From: Blastocatellia bacterium
GTDB taxonomy: Bacteria; Acidobacteriota; Blastocatellia; Pyrinomonadales; Pyrinomonadaceae
Assembly (NCBI GenBank): GCA_013695195.1
Contig: JACDAY010000104.1
Span: forward strand, 1-17,863
Length of the DNA: 17,863 nt
Direction of reading: 5' to 3'
Both the position numbers and the translations under genes were made by a program. Of this stretch, positions 14,596-17,863 are shown in pieces (within the stretch, counting starts at the first letter, position 1; every line of letters starts with the position of its first letter). Below the pieces are notes generated by a model. That model saw only the letters and a list, made by a program, of their open reading frames with translations, was not told the origin of the DNA and searched no databases.

Positions 14596-16484
14596 AATTC
14601 GTCCAACTACTGATTTGTCTTGTATTTATCGCCCTGCTTATTTGGATGCGCCAAATTAGCGGGGTTGAGGCGGCTTACGGCGGTTTGTCTTGGGCCGGAT
14701 GGTTGAGCATCTTGCTGGCGCTGGCTGCGCTGGGGTTAATCGTAGTAGTAAATGATTCGTCGCGGGCTTTCGGGTTTTTCAGTACCTGGGACAAACAGGC
14801 TGCGCCCCAGGTTGCCGTCCGCACTCTCAGCGACTTAGAGCTTGCCGACCTTGGAACACTCAAATACAGAGGGCCTAAATATCCGCACCCTGTGATTTTC
14901 CCCGAGCGGTGTATCGGCTGCCAGGCGTGTGTCGATGCCTGCCCTCACGACGTCCTTGCCATCGTCGACGGAGTTGCTTCGGCGGTCGCTCCGGACCTTT
15001 GTATGGAAGACACGGCCTGTCAGGCCGAATGCCCGGTCAACCCAAAGGCGTGTATTGTTATCAACACGACAAAGGCCGTCGTTTCCCGTCCGTCGCCGAC
15101 GCGCGACGGCGCAAGTTATCAAACCAATGTTCCGGGCTGCTATATAATCGGCGACGTTTCCGGAGTGCCGTTGATAAAGAATGCCGTGAAGGAAGGAGCG
15201 GAAGTCATTGCACATATCGCAGCCGAACTGAAAACCGCATCGGCTGAGCCGAAAGCGGATTATGATGTAGCAATAATCGGCATCGGACCGGGCGGAGCAT
15301 CGGCGGCGGCGACTGCCCACAATCTGCGGCTCCGATACATCGGCATAGAACAAGACAGGACTTTATCGACAATAGAATTGTATCCGAAAGGAAAATATAT
15401 ATTTTTTAAACCGGATACGAAAGACTGGTTCGGCGGCATCCCGGCTACGGGTCTTGGGCTTTCGAAAGCAAAATACGGCGCTTCCGGCGCGGGCGCAGAT
15501 GAGAGCATTTTTGGAGACGAATTGGCGCTTGAATTTGAAAAAGTGGCGCGCGAGCAATCTGTGCCGCTTCAGGAGGAATTGATCCCAAAAATTCCCGGCG
15601 CTTTGCGCGGGGAACTTGCACCTTTGCTCGCCGAAAAGATAGAAAAGGAATTAATATCGAGTATTGCAGGTTTTCTGCGGTCGAAGGGGTCCGGCGATTG
15701 GATGAACCTGTACACGAAGCATTTTGTTTCGGATCGCGATAATATCTTGTCGCGTTTCCGGGCGGCAATTGCCGATCAGCTTCAGACGAAGATTCCCGGA
15801 GACCAGCGCGAAAACATTCTTGGCGTGTGGCTGAGCGGTCTGGCGGAGAACGGGGTAAAAATAAATGAATACGAAAGCTGCAAGACAATTGCACGAGCTG
15901 ATGACGGCGATTATTTTGTAATAGGCACGGAACGCATCTTGGAAAAATCACAGCAGACATATAAAGCGCGTCGCGTCGTGATCGCGATCGGATTGCGCGG
16001 AGCTCCGAACAAGTTGAGGTTGCCGAACGAAGATCTGAAATTCAGAATTAACGGAAATGAAGAATCGAAGGTATTATACAGCCTGACTAATCCTGCAGAT
16101 TATCGCGGGCGCCGGATCGTCGTAGTCGGCGGCGGCAATGTCGCGGTCGAAGCAGCCGTCGACCTGGTTTCGACGCGTAGCGGGGCGGAGATCTCACCCC
16201 GTTCACCGAAAGAGATGAACGATGTAACGCTGCTGGTGCGTGATTTTCTGGCGCCGACAGTTAAATTCGGCAACAAATTTCAACTGTATCAGTGCGCAGA
16301 CGACGGAATTTTGAATCTTCGTTTCGGAGTTGCTATTAAGGAGATGCGCGAAAATGAATTGGTGCTTCAGGATGTTGAAACGGGCCGCGATCTCGAAACT
16401 ATTCCCAACGATTATGTTTTCGCATTGATCGGCGGCGAAAGGCCGGACAGGTTTTTGCAGTCGATAGGTATTACCATTACTTAA
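14592..16484 (+). CDS. Membrane-anchored ferredoxin / FAD-NAD(P) oxidoreductase with rearranged flavin motif
   Basis: The predicted protein has 630 residues. Two N-terminal hydrophobic helices lie at about 4-19 and 33-52. A ferredoxin-like part follows, with CIGCQACVDACP (Cys107, 110, 113, 117) and a second, irregular group (Cys137, 143, 147, 154). Next comes GDVSGVPLIKNAVKEG (Gly187-Asp188), the FAD-contacting motif that normally ends thioredoxin-reductase-type proteins. Only then come the FAD Rossmann motif GIGPGG (230-235), a long helical insertion, and the NAD(P) motif GGGNVAVEA (513-515). The C-terminus (NDYVFALIGGERPD) lacks its own GD motif. I see no redox-active CXXC. It probably moves electrons between NAD(P)H and ferredoxin clusters at the inner membrane. 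YpdA-like disulfide reductases are the nearest family that I recognise. Confidence 0.82.
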   Translation: MKFVQLLICLVFIALLIWMRQISGVEAAYGGLSWAGWLSILLALAALGLIVVVNDSSRAFGFFSTWDKQAAPQVAVRTLSDLELADLGTLKYRGPKYPHPVIFPERCIGCQACVDACPHDVLAIVDGVASAVAPDLCMEDTACQAECPVNPKACIVINTTKAVVSRPSPTRDGASYQTNVPGCYIIGDVSGVPLIKNAVKEGAEVIAHIAAELKTASAEPKADYDVAIIGIGPGGASAAATAHNLRLRYIGIEQDRTLSTIELYPKGKYIFFKPDTKDWFGGIPATGLGLSKAKYGASGAGADESIFGDELALEFEKVAREQSVPLQEELIPKIPGALRGELAPLLAEKIEKELISSIAGFLRSKGSGDWMNLYTKHFVSDRDNILSRFRAAIADQLQTKIPGDQRENILGVWLSGLAENGVKINEYESCKTIARADDGDYFVIGTERILEKSQQTYKARRVVIAIGLRGAPNKLRLPNEDLKFRINGNEESKVLYSLTNPADYRGRRIVVVGGGNVAVEAAVDLVSTRSGAEISPRSPKEMNDVTLLVRDFLAPTVKFGNKFQLYQCADDGILNLRFGVAIKEMRENELVLQDVETGRDLETIPNDYVFALIGGERPDRFLQSIGITIT

Positions 16485-16487
16485 TCT

Positions 16488-17189
16488 ATGTCCAAAGACA
16501 AGCTATTTATAGGCATTGCGGGCGTCGTGCTCGGTTTTATCATCGGATTTATGTTTGCCAACAGCGTAAATCGCACGGTATCCGAGAACCAGCAAATTTC
16601 GGGATTGCCGAATTCGATACCTGCGTCTAATTCCAATCTGCCTCCCGACCACCCGCCTATCGGTACAACAGCAGATTCGCTGCAAACAGCGCCGCTTCCA
16701 CAAGTCACCGAAGCAATCGAAAAGGCAAAACAGCAGCCCGAAAGTTTTGAGGCGCAGATGACGGCGGCTGACCTTTACTATCAAATACAGCGGTTTGAGG
16801 ACGCAGTGAAGTTTTATCTAAACGCCAGCCGCCTTCGCCCAAACGAGCTCGAGCCGGTTATCAAACTCGGAAACGCTTATTTTGATTCCGAACAATACGA
16901 GGAAGCCGAAAAATGGTATCTGGCGGCGCTAAAACGAACGCCCGATGATATCAATGTACGGACAGACCTCGGATTGACGTTCTTTTTACGCACGCCGCGC
17001 GACATCGACCGGGCAATTAAAGAGTATCAGTCATCGCTCCAGTTGGTCCCGGATCACGAAATTACCCTTCAGAATCTGGCACTCGCTTACCTGGAAAAAA
17101 ATGACAAGGAAAATGAGCAAAAAACTATAGAGAGGCTCAGAGTAACGAATCCGAATAATCCAGTGGTCCTGAAAAACGAGGGGAAATAG
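16488..17189 (+). CDS. Membrane-anchored TPR protein
   Basis: The predicted protein has 233 residues. One N-terminal membrane helix (about 6-24) is followed by a Pro/Ser/Asn-rich linker to about residue 65. About four tetratricopeptide repeats follow (roughly 84-118, 119-152, 153-188, 189-222; for example LGNAYFDSEQYEEAEKWYLA). The N-in signal anchor puts the repeats in the periplasm. The layout resembles the periplasmic TPR part of cytochrome c maturation proteins (CcmI/NrfG type), so a chaperone or scaffold for the multihaem cytochromes is a reasonable inference. It begins three bases after the flavoprotein stop and is the last gene of the run. Confidence 0.8.
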   Translation: MSKDKLFIGIAGVVLGFIIGFMFANSVNRTVSENQQISGLPNSIPASNSNLPPDHPPIGTTADSLQTAPLPQVTEAIEKAKQQPESFEAQMTAADLYYQIQRFEDAVKFYLNASRLRPNELEPVIKLGNAYFDSEQYEEAEKWYLAALKRTPDDINVRTDLGLTFFLRTPRDIDRAIKEYQSSLQLVPDHEITLQNLALAYLEKNDKENEQKTIERLRVTNPNNPVVLKNEGK

Positions 17190-17576
17190 CTCGCGAAGCA
17201 GATTTTGGAAAAGGGCGCGGCAGGTATCCCGGTCGCATTTGTCCGGTTCGGATTTGCCAGTTTGGGCGTAAGTGCTTAACGCACCGCCTTTGGTTGGGCT
17301 ATTGTGCCGGACCACACTTCGATACTATTCCTGCGGGTGATCTTCGCATCTTCAACACGCCATTCCCCGTAGTTTTCTCCATCATCCACGTTCGACAGAA
17401 ATTAAGATGTAGTTTGATACGCGGGGCAGCGTCGCTCCGTCTTTCTATTGATTTGCGCGAAAATGTTGGCTTTACCATTTTTAGTTAATTTCGAGGGGCG
17501 CCAGCTTCCACCATAGAGATGGGGCGATTCGTTCGGCTTGCAAAACTCTTCGCATTATGTTTCATTATAAATACTG
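17190..17576. other. Non-coding gap with a possible decayed gene fragment
   Basis: No convincing intact gene is visible. On the minus strand one frame from about 17520 to 17276 reads as protein-like (LYGGSWRPSKLTKNGKANI, then GENYGEWRVEDAKITRRNSI) but has an internal TAA at 17404-17402, so it may be a decayed fragment or chance. The sequence TTTACCATTTTTA at 17471-17483 recurs exactly at 17722-17734, and its first eight bases also occur at 17626-17633. Confidence 0.35.
17265..17288 (+). terminator. Possible terminator of the cytochrome gene run
   Basis: GGCG (17265-17268) pairs with CGCC (17285-17288), and GTGC (17272-17275) pairs with GCAC (17281-17284) around loop TTAAC, with a three-base bulge on the left. 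Only TTT follows. It lies 76 bases after the TPR stop. This is a weak candidate because of the bulge and short T-run. Confidence 0.3.
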
Positions 17577-17645
17577 ATGACAGTACACATTCCCTACAAT
17601 CATTATTTCCACCACCACGCGCATCTTTACCATCGCGCGGGCTAA
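17577..17645 (+). CDS. hisL: Histidine operon leader peptide
   Basis: A 22-codon open frame from ATG 17577 to TAA 17643-17645 encodes seven His (positions 4, 9, 12, 13, 14, 16, 19), including three in a row, plus three Tyr. It ends 96 bases before the hisG start. Seven His in 22 residues immediately upstream of the first his gene is the hallmark of ribosome-stalling his leader peptides, as in enterobacterial HisL, although the sequence itself differs. When charged tRNA-His is scarce the ribosome would stall at the His codons and change downstream RNA folding. A TATAAA at 17566-17571 is so close that the message may be leaderless. No Shine-Dalgarno sequence is visible. Confidence 0.75.
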   Translation: MTVHIPYNHYFHHHAHLYHRAG

Positions 17646-17687
17646 TCTCGTTTTCTAAGCAAATCGACATCTAGTTTTTCTCCAATT

Positions 17688-17724
17688 CGCGCGGAACTTG
17701 AAAAAAGCTCCAGGGCGGAGTTTT
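17688..17724 (+). promoter_or_regulatory. Candidate his attenuator (mutually exclusive hairpins)
   Basis: CTCC (17708-17711) can pair with GGAG (17717-17720), flanked by A-run and TTTT (17721-17724), a short terminator-like hairpin. The same CTCC can instead close GGAACTT...AAGCTCC (17693-17711). Upstream, CGCGC (17618-17622) in the His codons can pair with GCGCG (17635-17639), which can alternatively pair with CGCGC (17688-17692). Such competing pairings suit attenuation. The stems are short, so the exact fold is uncertain. Confidence 0.4.
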
Positions 17725-17741
17725 ACCATTTTTAAAAACAA

Positions 17742-17863
17742 ATGCTCAAAGGTCAAAAATTAAAAATAGCTATCCAAAAGCAAGGGCGGTTAAGCGAGGG
17801 CTCGACCGAACTGCTCAAAAAGTGCGGGATCGGTTTTATGAACGGCTTCGGTAAGCTGAAGTC
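17742..17863 (+). CDS. hisG: ATP phosphoribosyltransferase, N-terminal part (runs off right edge)
   Basis: The first 40 codons are present from ATG 17742. The N-terminus (KLKIAIQKQGRLSEGSTELL, then KKCGI) matches the conserved start of HisG, which catalyses the first step of histidine biosynthesis, condensing ATP with PRPP in the cytoplasm. In known proteins this segment contains the QKxGRL motif of the catalytic domain. The His-rich leader peptide upstream independently supports the assignment. No Shine-Dalgarno sequence is evident; the preceding bases are A/T-rich. Whether it is the long or short HisG form cannot be told. Confidence 0.9.
   Translation, partial: MLKGQKLKIAIQKQGRLSEGSTELLKKCGIGFMNGFGKLK

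Noticed and set aside
17485..17670. A 61-codon minus-strand open frame
   Set aside because: It is antisense to the His-rich leader peptide and shows no domain or supporting context.
1..17863. CRISPR arrays, insertion sequences, tRNA or rRNA genes
   Set aside because: I saw no regularly spaced repeats, no transposase-like frame and no tRNA or rRNA-like sequence on either strand.

Overview
The window suggests a diderm (Gram-negative type) bacterium built for long-range electron transfer. There are outer-membrane and secreted proteins, five multiheme c-type cytochromes with 39 predicted haem c sites (38 CXXCH and one CX4CH), and an inner-membrane redox module. The mid-GC base composition, a carboxypeptidase-regulatory-type outer-membrane protein and the gene style fit Acidobacteriota (for example Blastocatellia). 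That placement is an inference from gene content and is not proven by any marker gene here.

Layout. Positions 1-4877 are on the minus strand: a secreted decahaem cytochrome that runs off the left edge, and upstream of it an outer-membrane beta-barrel protein with an N-terminal regulatory-like domain. A divergent promoter region (about 4878-5000) separates these from a long plus-strand run, 5001-17189. That run holds a secreted tandem GlcG/HbpS-like protein, an unknown secreted protein, two nonahaem cytochromes (one a likely lipoprotein), a tetrahaem cytochrome, a zinc-ribbon tail-anchored protein, a cNMP-binding/ferredoxin/cytochrome b fusion, an FHA/heptahaem cytochrome fusion, a membrane-anchored ferredoxin-flavoprotein, and a membrane-anchored TPR protein. 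Most gaps are a few bases or ATGA/GTGA overlaps, so these are largely co-transcribed. Longer gaps at 9371-9487 (with a good promoter) and 13043-13170 (with a large palindrome) divide the run.

Working model (inference). NAD(P)H electrons enter the membrane-anchored ferredoxin-flavoprotein. They pass to the four-cluster ferredoxin of the 828-residue fusion, cross the inner membrane through two b haems held by two HX13H pairs, and are collected by periplasmic multihaem cytochromes. The divergent decahaem cytochrome and barrel may carry them to or across the outer membrane. A cyclic-nucleotide domain and an FHA phosphopeptide-binding domain are fused directly to redox parts, so second-messenger or kinase signals could gate electron flow. 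I know of no described system with this exact set.

The right end is unrelated. After a roughly 390-base non-coding gap comes a histidine-rich leader peptide (7 His in 22 residues), then an attenuator-like region and the first 40 codons of hisG, the start of a histidine biosynthesis operon.
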